DNA from: Cyanobium sp. M55B138
GTDB taxonomy: Bacteria > Cyanobacteriota > Cyanobacteriia > PCC-6307 > Cyanobiaceae
Assembly (NCBI GenBank): GCA_018400215.1
Contig: JAGYNF010000026.1
Coordinates: forward strand, 1-11,920
DNA: 11,920 nucleotides
Direction of reading: 5' to 3'
Shown: positions 1 through 7,006 of the stretch, one piece after another
Layout: each line of letters opens with the position of its first letter
Numbering within the stretch: position 1 is the first letter of the stretch
The notes under the pieces: model-generated
Database searches by the model: none
Seen by the model: the letters and a program-made list of their open reading frames with translations, nothing else
What the model was told of the DNA's origin: nothing
Translations under genes and position numbers: made by a program

Positions 1-1254
1 GGCACCCCAGCGCTGGCCCAGCACCGGCAGCAACACGCCGCGAAACAGGGTTTCCTCAAAGAGGGGGGCCAGCACGATGGCCGTGAAGCCAAAGCCCACC
101 AGGGCGAGAGGATCGCCGGCGCTGAGCACCAGGTCGAGCAGGGGATTGCTGCCGCCCGGATCCCCCACCAGGCGTTCCACGAGCCAGCTGCTCAGCGCCA
201 CCACTGGCAGCACCATCAGCAGCTGGGCGCAGGCCCGGCCCACCAGGCTGGGTAGGGGCCGCCAGCGCCATTGCAACCAGCCGGCGGCGGGGGCGGGGCC
301 AGCGATGGCCCGCAGCTGCGACCAGAGGATCAGCAGCGGTGGAACCATCAGCCCCAGGTAGAGCAGCACCACCTGCAGGCTCTGCTGCCGCACGGGGGAG
401 GCCGCCATGGGCGCCAGCACCAGCCGGCTGAGCGGCGTGAGCAGCAGGGGCACGCTGAGCTCACCCAGCAGCACGAAGCCGCCCGCAATCAGCAGGGTGA
501 CATCCACCAGGTTGAGCCGGGGACCCTCCAGGGCAGGGATGGGGAGGCGGCGCCGCCACAGCAACCAGATCTCGCGCAGCCCCAGCCCCAGCCCCAGCAG
601 CAGCAGCAGGGCCGGCAGCCAGCTCACCGCCAGCAGCCGCAGGGCCGCCTGGCGCTGGGGGCCGACGGGACACGAGCTGTTCAGCTCCTCACAGAGCAGC
701 TGACGGGTGAGGGGCGAGAGGGTGCCGGCCCAGGGGCTGATCAGCGCAGCGCTGGAGCTGGGGGGTTGGTCGGCCCCGGCCTGCAGGGCCATGAGCAGGG
801 GGCGCTGGGCCGGGGGCACCTGGCCTGCCAGGTGCTGCAGTTGCTCACGAAGGGCGGCGTCATCGCCCTGGCGGCGCTGCAACAGGGCCTGCAGCAGCAG
901 GGGATCCGGGGCGCCGGGCCCGGGATCGGCCTCGCGCTGCTGCTGCAGTTGGGCGGCCAGGGCCGCCTCTGGATCGACACCGCTGAGCAGGGGCCGCAGC
1001 TGCTCCGGCAGGGCGGGGGCAGCCAGGAGCTGGAGCTGCAACTGGCGCAGGGTGAGGGCATTGCCAACGGAGGGCCGCTCCAGGCTGCCCACCAGCCCAT
1101 TGATCCAGAGCAGCCCACTGAGCACGAGGCACACCAGGGCGAGCAACACCTGCCAGCCGGCAGGGGCCCCGGGGGGGCGGGGATCGGGTCGGACTGGACT
1201 GGAGCTCACTGAGGGGCTGGCGGGAGGGAGACTTGTGGCGTGGGCCGCTCCCAT
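1..1254 (-). CDS. CPBP-family intramembrane protease, C-terminus cut by the window edge
   Basis: This reading frame has 418 visible residues and runs off the window at position 1 without a stop. Near the visible end the motif EETLFRG (residues 400-406, coordinates about 37-57) is the EExxxR signature of CPBP (CAAX protease/bacteriocin-processing) membrane glutamic proteases. The later conserved Phe/His motifs would lie outside the window. A first membrane helix is at about residues 34-54. A long linker rich in Gln, Pro and Ala follows, then a helix of Leu/Gly repeats and further hydrophobic segments leading into the catalytic domain. The family cleaves within membranes; the substrate here cannot be told from sequence. 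ATG at 1252-1254 is the first in-frame start and lies only 27 bp from the start of the divergent phosphatase. A GTG at 1207-1209 is an alternative. No Shine-Dalgarno sequence is visible. The gene is absent from simple ATG-to-stop listings because its stop is outside the window. Confidence 0.85.
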   Translation of the reverse strand, partial: MGAAHATSLPPASPSVSSSPVRPDPRPPGAPAGWQVLLALVCLVLSGLLWINGLVGSLERPSVGNALTLRQLQLQLLAAPALPEQLRPLLSGVDPEAALAAQLQQQREADPGPGAPDPLLLQALLQRRQGDDAALREQLQHLAGQVPPAQRPLLMALQAGADQPPSSSAALISPWAGTLSPLTRQLLCEELNSSCPVGPQRQAALRLLAVSWLPALLLLLGLGLGLREIWLLWRRRLPIPALEGPRLNLVDVTLLIAGGFVLLGELSVPLLLTPLSRLVLAPMAASPVRQQSLQVVLLYLGLMVPPLLILWSQLRAIAGPAPAAGWLQWRWRPLPSLVGRACAQLLMVLPVVALSSWLVERLVGDPGGSNPLLDLVLSAGDPLALVGFGFTAIVLAPLFEETLFRGVLLPVLGQRWGA

Positions 1255-1259
1255 ACGAT
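1254..1259 (+). promoter_or_regulatory. Possible -10 element (TACGAT) for the histidine phosphatase gene
   Basis: TACGAT fits the TAnnnT -10 pattern seen before several genes here and lies 22 nt before the GTG at 1282. It overlaps the start codon region of the divergent protease gene. No -35 box is seen. Six-base matches of this kind occur often by chance, so this rests only on position. Confidence 0.3.
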
Positions 1260-1281
1260 GACGCGGCGCAGCCCTGGATCC

Positions 1282-2646
1282 GTGTCCCTCCGGATTGTGC
1301 TGGTCCGCCATGGGCTCAGCAGCTTCAACGTCGAGCACCGGATTCAGGGTCGCGACGACCTTTCAGCGCTCACGGCCACGGGCGTGGAGCAGGCCCTGGC
1401 CACCGGCGCAGCCCTGGTGGATCTCAGCTTTGATGCGGCCTACAGCTCACCGCTGCGCCGGGCCGCCGAGACCAGCCAGCACCTGCTGAGCGCCCAGGGG
1501 CAGGGGCTCGCCCCCCAGTTCCGGGACACCCTGCTGGAAATCGATCTGGAGCCCTGGAGCGGCCTGTTGCGCACGGAATTGCGTGAGCGCTTTCCCCAGC
1601 AGGAGGCGCTCTGGCGCCAGGCACCCCACACCCTGGAGTTGGAGCGGGCCAATGGCCAGCGCTACCGGCCCCTGCCGGAGTTGATGGAGCAGGCCGGCCG
1701 GTTTCACCGCCAACTCCTCAGCGACCACGGCGCAGCCCTGGCCCCTGGGCATGAAGGAGTTGATCAGAGCGGCGATCAGACCGTGCTGGTGGTGGGCCAC
1801 AACGCGATCCTGCGCTGCCTGGTGCTCTCCCTGCTCGGGCTGGATGGGGAGGGCTTCCGCCGCCTCCGCCTCGACAACTGCTCCCTGTCGGTGCTCAATC
1901 TCTCCCGCCAGGACGGCGGCGGGGTGGGGGTGCAGGTCGAATCGCTGAATGGCACGGCCCATCTGGGGTCGCCCTTGCCTGCCCAGGGCCGGGGGCCGCG
2001 GCTGTTGCTGGTGCGCCATGGTGAGACCGACTGGAATCGTCAGGGTCGCTTTCAGGGGCAGATCGACATTCCCCTCAACCCCAACGGCCTGGCCCAGGCC
2101 GAGGCCGCCGGTGTCTTCCTGGCCCCCGTGCCCATCCACCGGGCCTACACCAGCGCGATGGCCCGGCCCCGCCAGACCGCTGAAGCCATCCTGGCCAGCC
2201 ATCCCGGCGTGCCCCTCACCAGCACGGCGGGCCTGGTGGAGATTGGCCACGGCCTCTGGGAAGGCCGGCTGGAAGCGGAGATTGCCCAGGGTTGGCCCGA
2301 GCTGCTGGCCGACTGGAAGCGGGCCCCGCAGACGGTGCAGATGCCTGGGGGTGAAACCATTCAGGCGGTGTGGGAGCGGTCGCTGCGCACCTGGCAGACC
2401 ATCGTGGCCAGCCTGGATGCGCAGGAAACGGCCCTGGTGGTCGCCCATGACGCCGTGAACAAGACCCTGCTCTGTGCCCTGCTGGGCCTCACCCCCGCCG
2501 ATATCTGGATGATCAAGCAGGGCAATGGGGGCGTCACGGTGATCGACTACCCCCAGGGCCCCATGGGCACGGCTGTGGTCGCCGCCATGAACCTGACCGT
2601 GCACCTGGGCGGGGTGCTGGATCGCACCGCGGCTGGGGCCCTGTAG
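1282..2646 (+). CDS. Two-domain histidine phosphatase (phosphoglycerate mutase-like)
   Basis: The protein is 454 residues and is a tandem duplication of the histidine phosphatase (phosphoglycerate mutase-like) fold. Domain 1 (about 1-225) has LVRHGLSSF with the phospho-accepting His10 and a second histidine in VVGHNA (His173). Domain 2 (about 238-454) has LLVRHGETDWN with His246 and VVAHDA with His389. Both copies therefore keep their core catalytic histidines. Such proteins act on soluble phosphorylated metabolites; a cyanobacterial relative has been reported as a metal-independent phosphoserine phosphatase, and others are labelled alpha-ribazole phosphatase or GpmB. The substrate cannot be fixed from sequence. 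I chose GTG 1282 because it gives VSLRIVLVRHG, the usual short N-terminus of the family. In-frame ATG 1258 and GTG 1240 would add 8 or 14 residues; GTG 1240 has a GGGAGGGAG upstream that could be a Shine-Dalgarno but would overlap the divergent gene. The dihydroorotase-like gene follows after 5 bp, so the two are probably co-transcribed. Confidence 0.9.
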   Translation: MSLRIVLVRHGLSSFNVEHRIQGRDDLSALTATGVEQALATGAALVDLSFDAAYSSPLRRAAETSQHLLSAQGQGLAPQFRDTLLEIDLEPWSGLLRTELRERFPQQEALWRQAPHTLELERANGQRYRPLPELMEQAGRFHRQLLSDHGAALAPGHEGVDQSGDQTVLVVGHNAILRCLVLSLLGLDGEGFRRLRLDNCSLSVLNLSRQDGGGVGVQVESLNGTAHLGSPLPAQGRGPRLLLVRHGETDWNRQGRFQGQIDIPLNPNGLAQAEAAGVFLAPVPIHRAYTSAMARPRQTAEAILASHPGVPLTSTAGLVEIGHGLWEGRLEAEIAQGWPELLADWKRAPQTVQMPGGETIQAVWERSLRTWQTIVASLDAQETALVVAHDAVNKTLLCALLGLTPADIWMIKQGNGGVTVIDYPQGPMGTAVVAAMNLTVHLGGVLDRTAAGAL

Positions 2647-2651
2647 CGGCC

Positions 2652-3959
2652 ATGGCAGCCCCCCTCTGGTTGCACCGGGTGGACCTGCTGGTCGCCCCGG
2701 GGGAGCACCACCACCAGATTGATGTGTTGCTCGACCAGCGGGGGCAACTGGAGGCCTGGGGAGCGGGGGTGGCCGGGCGGGCTTCAGCGCTGGGCCTGCA
2801 GCCAACCGCCGCAGAGGGCTGGTTGTTGGCCCCCACGCTGGTGGATCCCCACAGCGTGCTCGAGCAGCCCTGGTCCGCCACCGAGGAGAACCTCCACAGC
2901 CTGGCCGCGGCGGCGGCGGCGGGCGGCTATGGCACCGTTGCCCTGCTGCCCTGGGCAAGCCCATGGCGGGACCGACCCGAGCGGTTGCAGGGCCTGCACT
3001 GGCCCCAGCCCCTACGGCTTCGCGCCTGGGGCAGCTTCAGCCGCGATGGGGCCGACCAGGACCTCGCCCCCCACCGCGATCAGATCGAAGCCGGGGCACT
3101 GGGGCTGGCCTGTGGGGACGCCCTGCCGCCCCTGGCCCTGCTGGAGCGCGGGTTGCTCCTGGCCGAGATGGCAGAGCGGCCGGTGCTGGTGGCTCCGCGC
3201 CATGCCGCCCTCACGGCGGCAGGGTTCGTGCGCGAGGGGGTGGAGGCCCTGCGGGCCGGCTGGCCCCTCGACCCCCTGGCCAGCGAGACCCTGCCCCTGC
3301 AGACCCTGCTGGCCCTGGCCGCCGCCCAAGCCACCAGGCGCCTGGTGCTGATGAACCTCTCCACAGCCGCCGCTGTTAGGGCCCTGGAGGCCCACCCGAG
3401 CCCCCCCGCGGCCACCGTGAGCTGGTGGCATCTGCTGGCCGATGCCGCCAACCTGGCCCCCACCGCCCAGGGCTGGCGGGTGGTGCCATCCCTGGGCGGC
3501 CCCGCCGATCGCCAGGCCCTGATCGGGGCGGTGCGGGCCGGACTGATCAGGGCGGTGTCGGTGCATCACCTGCCCCTCGACCCGGAGGAGCAATGGCTAC
3601 CCCTGGATCAGCGCCGGGCCGGTGTGGCCGGCCATGGCGCCCCCCATGGCCTGGTGTTGCCCTGCCTGTGGCAGGAGCTGGTGGTGGGCCAGGGCTGGCA
3701 TCCGGCGGAGCTGTGGCAGGCGCTCTGCTGGGGGCCTGCGGCGCTGCTGGGGGAGCAGCCCGAGCGCCTGGAGGTGGGCAGCCGCCGCTGGCTGCTGTTT
3801 GATCCCGCAGCAGCAGCTGCCTGGGACCCGGCCACGAGCCTGTCGCGGGCGGCGAACCAGCCGCTGCAGGGGCAGCTGATCCGCGGCCAGGTCCGCGCCT
3901 GCGGCCTTATGGAGCCGCAGCACTGGTGTCTGGAGGCAGCAGGCTTCCCGTCTGGTTGA
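2652..3959 (+). CDS. Dihydroorotase-like protein, probably catalytically inactive (PyrC-like)
   Basis: This 435-residue protein has the length and layout of a class I dihydroorotase of the amidohydrolase superfamily, whose active members close carbamoyl-aspartate to dihydroorotate in pyrimidine synthesis. The landmarks align but the ligands are changed. The DxHxHxR strand reads DPHSVLEQP (65-73), keeping Asp and the first His but losing the second His and the Arg. The following Asp-Asp-Gly loop reads CGDA (154-157). The segment normally holding a His metal ligand reads LVAPRHAAL (179-187). The position of the next His is LMNLST, with Asn235. The final DHAPH-type motif is VHHLPLD (304-310). 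Zinc binding and catalysis are therefore unlikely. Inactive homologues of this kind serve as structural partners of aspartate transcarbamoylase in some bacteria; that role here is inference. The start ATG lies 5 bp after the phosphatase stop. The 3' end overlaps convergent lepB by 53 bp. Confidence 0.8.
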   Translation: MAAPLWLHRVDLLVAPGEHHHQIDVLLDQRGQLEAWGAGVAGRASALGLQPTAAEGWLLAPTLVDPHSVLEQPWSATEENLHSLAAAAAAGGYGTVALLPWASPWRDRPERLQGLHWPQPLRLRAWGSFSRDGADQDLAPHRDQIEAGALGLACGDALPPLALLERGLLLAEMAERPVLVAPRHAALTAAGFVREGVEALRAGWPLDPLASETLPLQTLLALAAAQATRRLVLMNLSTAAAVRALEAHPSPPAATVSWWHLLADAANLAPTAQGWRVVPSLGGPADRQALIGAVRAGLIRAVSVHHLPLDPEEQWLPLDQRRAGVAGHGAPHGLVLPCLWQELVVGQGWHPAELWQALCWGPAALLGEQPERLEVGSRRWLLFDPAAAAAWDPATSLSRAANQPLQGQLIRGQVRACGLMEPQHWCLEAAGFPSG

Positions 3960-4626
3960 AGGGGAAGAAGCGCCAGAAGGCGCGGCCGATGATTTCGCTC
4001 TCGGGCAGGAAGGGGCCCCCCGGCCAGAAGCGCCCATCCCAGCTGTTGGCGCGGTTGTCCCCCAGGGCCAGCACGTGGTTGGGGGGCACAACGGCGTTGA
4101 TCGTGCGGCAGGGCCCCATGCCCTGGTCATCCACGGGGCAGAGGTTCTGAACCCAGGGTTCGGCCAGGGGCTTGCCGTTGATGCTGATCTGGCCGCGGGG
4201 ATCGACCACGACCCGTTCGCCGGGCAGGGCCACCACCCGCTTGATGTAGGCATCACAGGCGGGGCTGGAGAGCCCGGGCACGTTGCCGATCACCGGCAGG
4301 TTCACCAGCAGGCAGCGCAGCGGGTTGCGGTCGGTGCTGCTGGCCAGCACCGGGTCGAAGTGGTGTGGGGAGCGGAACACCACGATTTCGCCCCGGCGGG
4401 GCACCCGGCGGCGGTAGGTGAGTTTTTCCACCAGCAGCCGATCCTGGATCTGCAGGCCAGGCAGCATCGAGCCGGAGGGGATATAGCGCGCTTCCACGAG
4501 AAATTGACGAATCCCAACGGCCACCACCAAGGTGATGGCCACGCTGCGCCAGAAGGCCCAGGCACTCTCCTGCTGGCGGCCGGCGCCCTCGCGCTCGCGG
4601 CTGGGGCCGGGGTTTTGCTCGCTCAA
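3907..4626 (-). CDS. lepB: Signal peptidase I
   Basis: This is the type I signal peptidase, an integral membrane serine protease that removes signal peptides from exported proteins, in cyanobacteria at the plasma and thylakoid membranes. With the start used here it has 239 residues. One N-terminal membrane helix (about 26-43) precedes PSGSMLPGLQIQDR, which carries the nucleophile Ser53. The general base Lys129 is in AYIKRVVALPGE. The conserved GDNRANSWDGRFWP box follows at about 189-202. I prefer TTG at 4624-4626 (product begins LSEQNPG) because a -10-like TAATCT lies 26 nt upstream. The longer form from ATG 4684-4686 adds 20 poorly conserved-looking residues, would place that element inside the gene, and would share its start codon region with the divergent gene. 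The catalytic assignment does not depend on this choice. The 3' end overlaps the dihydroorotase-like gene by 53 bp. Confidence 0.93.
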   Translation of the reverse strand: MSEQNPGPSREREGAGRQQESAWAFWRSVAITLVVAVGIRQFLVEARYIPSGSMLPGLQIQDRLLVEKLTYRRRVPRRGEIVVFRSPHHFDPVLASSTDRNPLRCLLVNLPVIGNVPGLSSPACDAYIKRVVALPGERVVVDPRGQISINGKPLAEPWVQNLCPVDDQGMGPCRTINAVVPPNHVLALGDNRANSWDGRFWPGGPFLPESEIIGRAFWRFFPFNQTGSLLPPDTSAAAP

Positions 4627-4652
4627 TGGCTGGGATGGATAGGGCCCAGGGC

Positions 4653-4658
4653 AGATTA
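4653..4658 (-). promoter_or_regulatory. Putative -10 element (TAATCT) for lepB
   Basis: On the minus strand the sequence reads TGCCTAATCTGC, with TAATCT ending 26 nt before TTG 4626. The CCTA context and spacing match the elements before the ferredoxin, methyltransferase and psb27 genes. It lies within the extended lepB reading frame and so argues for the shorter lepB product. Confidence 0.45.
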
Positions 4659-4662
4659 GGCA
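4657..4662 (+). promoter_or_regulatory. Weak -10-like element (TAGGCA) for the divergent membrane protein gene
   Basis: TAGGCA(T) on the plus strand lies 22 nt before ATG 4685 and overlaps the lepB element on the other strand. It lacks T at the sixth hexamer position. Called only because the divergent gene needs a promoter in this 58-bp gap. Confidence 0.2.
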
Positions 4663-4684
4663 TGCCCCCCGCGACTCCAGCGCC

Positions 4685-6205
4685 ATGGCGCGCCCCCGCT
4701 GGCAACAGCCCAGCCCCCGCCGGCCAGGTCGCCGCCAGCGGCTCTGGGATCGTTTTGTGGCGGTTTGGGCCGGGGTGAACCTGCTGTGGGTGGGCTTTGA
4801 CCTGAGTTATGTGCCGCTGCGCACCTTCTGGTTGCAGCGCAATCTCCATCCGATTCCCTCGGTGCCCCTGGTGGTGCCGCTGCCCTTCCTGCCGGATATC
4901 ACCGCCTGGGTGGACCCGGTGAAGGGGATCGAACCCCACCGCGAAACCCAGGCCTATCTCGATCAGTTCGCCCGGCTGGATCAGGCCCTGCTGGCGGCCC
5001 CGGCAAACTCCGGCCAGGCGTTGCTGGCCCGGCAGGTGGATCTCACCGGCCAGCTGATCGACAGCAATCCCTTTTTGGCCTCTGGTCAGAGCGCCACCCT
5101 GGAAAAGATCAAGAACCGGCTGCGGCAGCGGGCCGACCAGGACTCCGCCAAGCAGGCGGCGGCCCAGCTCCTCAGTGAGGACTGGTTGGCGCGCCACCCC
5201 TGGTCGCAGGAACGCCTGTTCTGGCGCGACCAGGTGTTGCCGCTGGTGAAGACGAACTACTGGCGTTCGATTGATGAAAATGCCCGTCCCACCGACCATG
5301 CCTGGCGCCTGGATCTGCTGCTCTTCCAGTGGGTCTTTGCCCTCGACATCCTGCAGCGGGTGGTGCGGCTGCGCCGGCGCCTGCCGGGGTTGAGCTGGCG
5401 TGACGCGCTGCTGCGTCGCTGGTTTGACCTGCCCCTGCTGCTGCCCTTTTGGCGCTGGCTGCGCCTGGGACCGGTGATCGTCAGGCTGCAGACCTCCGGA
5501 CTGGTGAACCTGGAGCCGTTGCGGGCCGTGGTGAGCCGGGGGGTGGTGGCCCTGCTGGCGCTGGAGCTGTTTGAGGTGCTGGCCCTGCAGCTGCTGGATG
5601 GGCTGCAGGGCTTGGTGCGCTCACCCCGCCTGCCCCAGCGCCTGCGGGCCCTGCGCAGTCACCAGAGCGTGGCCCGCAGTGACGATGAGCGGGAATTGGT
5701 GGAACTGGTGCGCATCTGGGCCCCGTTGCTGCTCACCCAGGTGGCGCCGCGGCTGGCCCCTGAGCTCCAGGGCCTGTTGGGGTACAGCCTGCGCCAGAGC
5801 CTGGATCGCACGGTGGTGCCGCCACCCCTGCGCCAGCTGGCCCCCCTGCTACAGGTGGAATCGGGGATCAGTCGGCAGCTGGCCAGTGGCATGGTCGACA
5901 GCCTGCTCGACCTCTCCCGTCGCTCGGGAGAACGGCTGGCCCAACGGGATGACCGCCAGCTGGAACTGCTGCAGCAGTGCATCGACCGCTTCTGGGATGA
6001 GTTGGCCCTGGCCCTGGAGACCGGTTCGGCCCTGCAGCGCTCCCAGGAGCTGATCTGTGCCCTGATTGAGGGGGTGAAGGGCACCTACCTGAGCCAGATC
6101 AACCGGGCCAGCATCGAGGCCCTGATCCAGGAACTCGACCAGTTGATGGCCGCGGCTGCCCCCCAGCCCGGCGGCGAGGCGGCAGAGATGCCTGGCACCC
6201 CCTGA
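4685..6205 (+). CDS. Conserved hypothetical membrane-associated protein, possible voltage-sensor-like segment
   Basis: I do not recognise a named family for this 506-residue protein; it has the look of a cyanobacterial conserved hypothetical. A basic N-terminus (1-23) leads into a hydrophobic helix at about 24-42, followed by YVPLRTFWLQRN and a Pro-rich stretch with DITAWVDPVKGIEPHRETQ (71-89). Residues 90-205 look soluble and helical. Hydrophobic segments follow at about 208-226, 246-258 and 286-304, interleaved with many arginines: R225, R228, R230-232, R244-245, R257, R260, R267. The pattern WFDLPLLLPFWRWLRLG (246-262) resembles the S3-S4 region of voltage-sensing domains, but no K+ selectivity filter is present. 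The C-terminal 200 residues are amphipathic helices. ATG 4685 forms a CCATGG palindrome with a possible alternative lepB start. The stop is 2 bp from that of the convergent ArsC/Spx-like gene. Confidence 0.82.
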   Translation: MARPRWQQPSPRRPGRRQRLWDRFVAVWAGVNLLWVGFDLSYVPLRTFWLQRNLHPIPSVPLVVPLPFLPDITAWVDPVKGIEPHRETQAYLDQFARLDQALLAAPANSGQALLARQVDLTGQLIDSNPFLASGQSATLEKIKNRLRQRADQDSAKQAAAQLLSEDWLARHPWSQERLFWRDQVLPLVKTNYWRSIDENARPTDHAWRLDLLLFQWVFALDILQRVVRLRRRLPGLSWRDALLRRWFDLPLLLPFWRWLRLGPVIVRLQTSGLVNLEPLRAVVSRGVVALLALELFEVLALQLLDGLQGLVRSPRLPQRLRALRSHQSVARSDDERELVELVRIWAPLLLTQVAPRLAPELQGLLGYSLRQSLDRTVVPPPLRQLAPLLQVESGISRQLASGMVDSLLDLSRRSGERLAQRDDRQLELLQQCIDRFWDELALALETGSALQRSQELICALIEGVKGTYLSQINRASIEALIQELDQLMAAAAPQPGGEAAEMPGTP

Positions 6206-6207
6206 AT

Positions 6208-6552
6208 TCAGGCGAGCAGGGCCTGCCACTCCTCCGGCTTGAAGCCGGTGAGGATCCGGTTCTCCGGGGCGATCAGGAACGGCCGCTTGATCAACTTGCC
6301 ATCGGCCGCCAGGGCGGCCAGCAGGGCGGCATCGTCCATGGCCTGCACGGTGGCTGCCCCCAGGGCCCGGTAGCTCTGCCCACTGGTGTTGAGCAGCCGC
6401 TTGCGACCGAGCTGCCCCAGGGCACTCTCCAGCTCAGCTAGAGGCGGCGGGCTGGTGGTGATGTCGATGGGATCGACCGGGAGGCCATGCTCCTGCAACC
6501 AGGCCAGGGCCTTGCGGCAGGTGGAGCAGCGGGGGTAGCTGTAAAGCTTCAC
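6208..6552 (-). CDS. ArsC/Spx-like thioredoxin-fold protein with CxxC
   Basis: The 114-residue protein belongs to the ArsC/Spx/YffB family of thioredoxin-fold proteins. Evidence is the N-terminal YPRCSTCRKA with Cys9 and Cys12, the central LLNTSGQSYR (53-62), and LIKRPFLI (87-94) with the family cis-proline Pro91. Arsenate reductases use one N-terminal Cys plus an Arg triad; the CxxC here is more like Spx/MgsR regulators and uncharacterised YffB-type proteins, so arsenate reduction should not be assumed. It is probably cytoplasmic and redox-responsive. The start is GTG at 6550-6552. The gene lies 31 bp downstream of the ferredoxin gene on the same strand, so they are likely one transcript. 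The gap holds a GC-rich inverted repeat (6563-6580, four G-C pairs plus two after a mismatch) without a T tract. The stop shares the palindrome TGAATTCA (6203-6210) with the stop of the convergent gene. Confidence 0.88.
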   Translation of the reverse strand: MKLYSYPRCSTCRKALAWLQEHGLPVDPIDITTSPPPLAELESALGQLGRKRLLNTSGQSYRALGAATVQAMDDAALLAALAADGKLIKRPFLIAPENRILTGFKPEEWQALLA

Positions 6553-6583
6553 GCTGAATCAGCCAGGGGTCAGGCCCCGGCCA

Positions 6584-6946
6584 TCACTTGCGGCCCACCA
6601 GGGACTTGAGCGCCCCCAGGAGGCTGTTGGACCCCTGACCCACGCCCTCGTTGGGGCGGGTGCGCACCGTGACATCGCCGTTGACGCTGGTGCGGCAGCT
6701 GAGGCGGTAGTTGGCCGGGCGATCGGCCAGGTACACCTTCTCCACATCGGAACGGGGGGAGAGGTTCTGCATCCCCTCCACCACCTCCATCACGCAGGTG
6801 CCGCACTGGCCGATGCCACCACAGTTGTTGAAGTTGTTCAGCCCCTTGTAGGGGTTGACGCCGGCATCCAGGGCTGCCTTGCGGAGGTTGGCACCCTCGA
6901 TGCAACCGACCTGCTGGCCTTCCTGTTCAAAACGGATGGTGGGCAC
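6584..6946 (-). CDS. 2Fe-2S ferredoxin (C-x5-C-x2-C-x32-C)
   Basis: A 120-residue soluble [2Fe-2S] electron carrier. The cluster ligands are Cys42, Cys48, Cys51 and Cys84, in NCGGIGQCGTCVMEV and YRLSCRTSV. Plant-type photosynthetic ferredoxin (PetF) has C-x4-C-x2-C; the five-residue first spacing here resembles the adrenodoxin/Isc ferredoxin arrangement, so this is not the main photosystem I acceptor. A second Cys at 15 is outside the cluster motif. The C-terminal tail after about residue 97 ends in a basic amphipathic stretch (SLLGALKSLVGRK) that could mediate docking. The electron donor and acceptor are unknown. The start is GTG 6944-6946, giving MPTIRF; a -10-like TAAGTT lies 27 nt upstream. 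The downstream partner is the ArsC/Spx-like gene, which suggests a redox role for the pair. Confidence 0.92.
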   Translation of the reverse strand: MPTIRFEQEGQQVGCIEGANLRKAALDAGVNPYKGLNNFNNCGGIGQCGTCVMEVVEGMQNLSPRSDVEKVYLADRPANYRLSCRTSVNGDVTVRTRPNEGVGQGSNSLLGALKSLVGRK

Positions 6947-6973
6947 GGTCGAGCGGGAGTGAACGCACTTCCC

Positions 6974-6979
6974 AACTTA
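6974..6979 (-). promoter_or_regulatory. Putative -10 element (TAAGTT) for the ferredoxin operon
   Basis: The minus strand reads GTCCTAAGTTGG, with TAAGTT ending 27 nt before the GTG start at 6946. No clear -35 box is present. It is separated by 21 bp from the oppositely oriented element at 7001-7006. Confidence 0.45.
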
Positions 6980-7000
6980 GGACCCGGGGGTACCGGTGCC

Positions 7001-7006
7001 TAGCAT
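7001..7006 (+). promoter_or_regulatory. Putative -10 element (TAGCAT) for the methyltransferase gene
   Basis: TGCCTAGCATTGG contains TAGCAT ending 27 nt before GTG 7034, the same spacing as the ferredoxin element. No -35 box is visible. The spacing supports GTG 7034 over TTG 7025 and GTG 7028. Confidence 0.45.

Noticed and set aside
577..609. Tandem CAGCCC and CAG repeats, possible slippage tract or repeat element
   Set aside because: They encode a Leu/Gly membrane helix of the protease on the minus strand and are explained by codon choice; weak evidence for phase variation.
271..1212. 313-codon plus-strand Gln/Gly-rich open frame
   Set aside because: Shadow of the minus-strand CPBP protease gene; the Gln runs are the complement of Leu/Ala codons in membrane helices.
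1447..2964. 505-codon minus-strand open frame
   Set aside because: Antisense to the phosphatase and dihydroorotase-like genes, low-complexity Pro/Gly/Arg/His composition, no recognisable motif.
4253..5299. 348-codon minus-strand open frame spanning lepB and the hypothetical gene
   Set aside because: Out of frame with lepB and antisense to the hypothetical; composition shows no protein-like pattern.
6208..6552. Arsenate reductase assignment and an arsenic-resistance locus
   Set aside because: The CxxC is Spx/YffB-like and no other arsenic gene (arsB, arsR, acr3) is nearby.
6563..6580. Inverted repeat between the ferredoxin and ArsC/Spx-like genes as a terminator
   Set aside because: Only four contiguous G-C pairs plus two beyond a mismatch and no T tract; both genes are more likely on one transcript.
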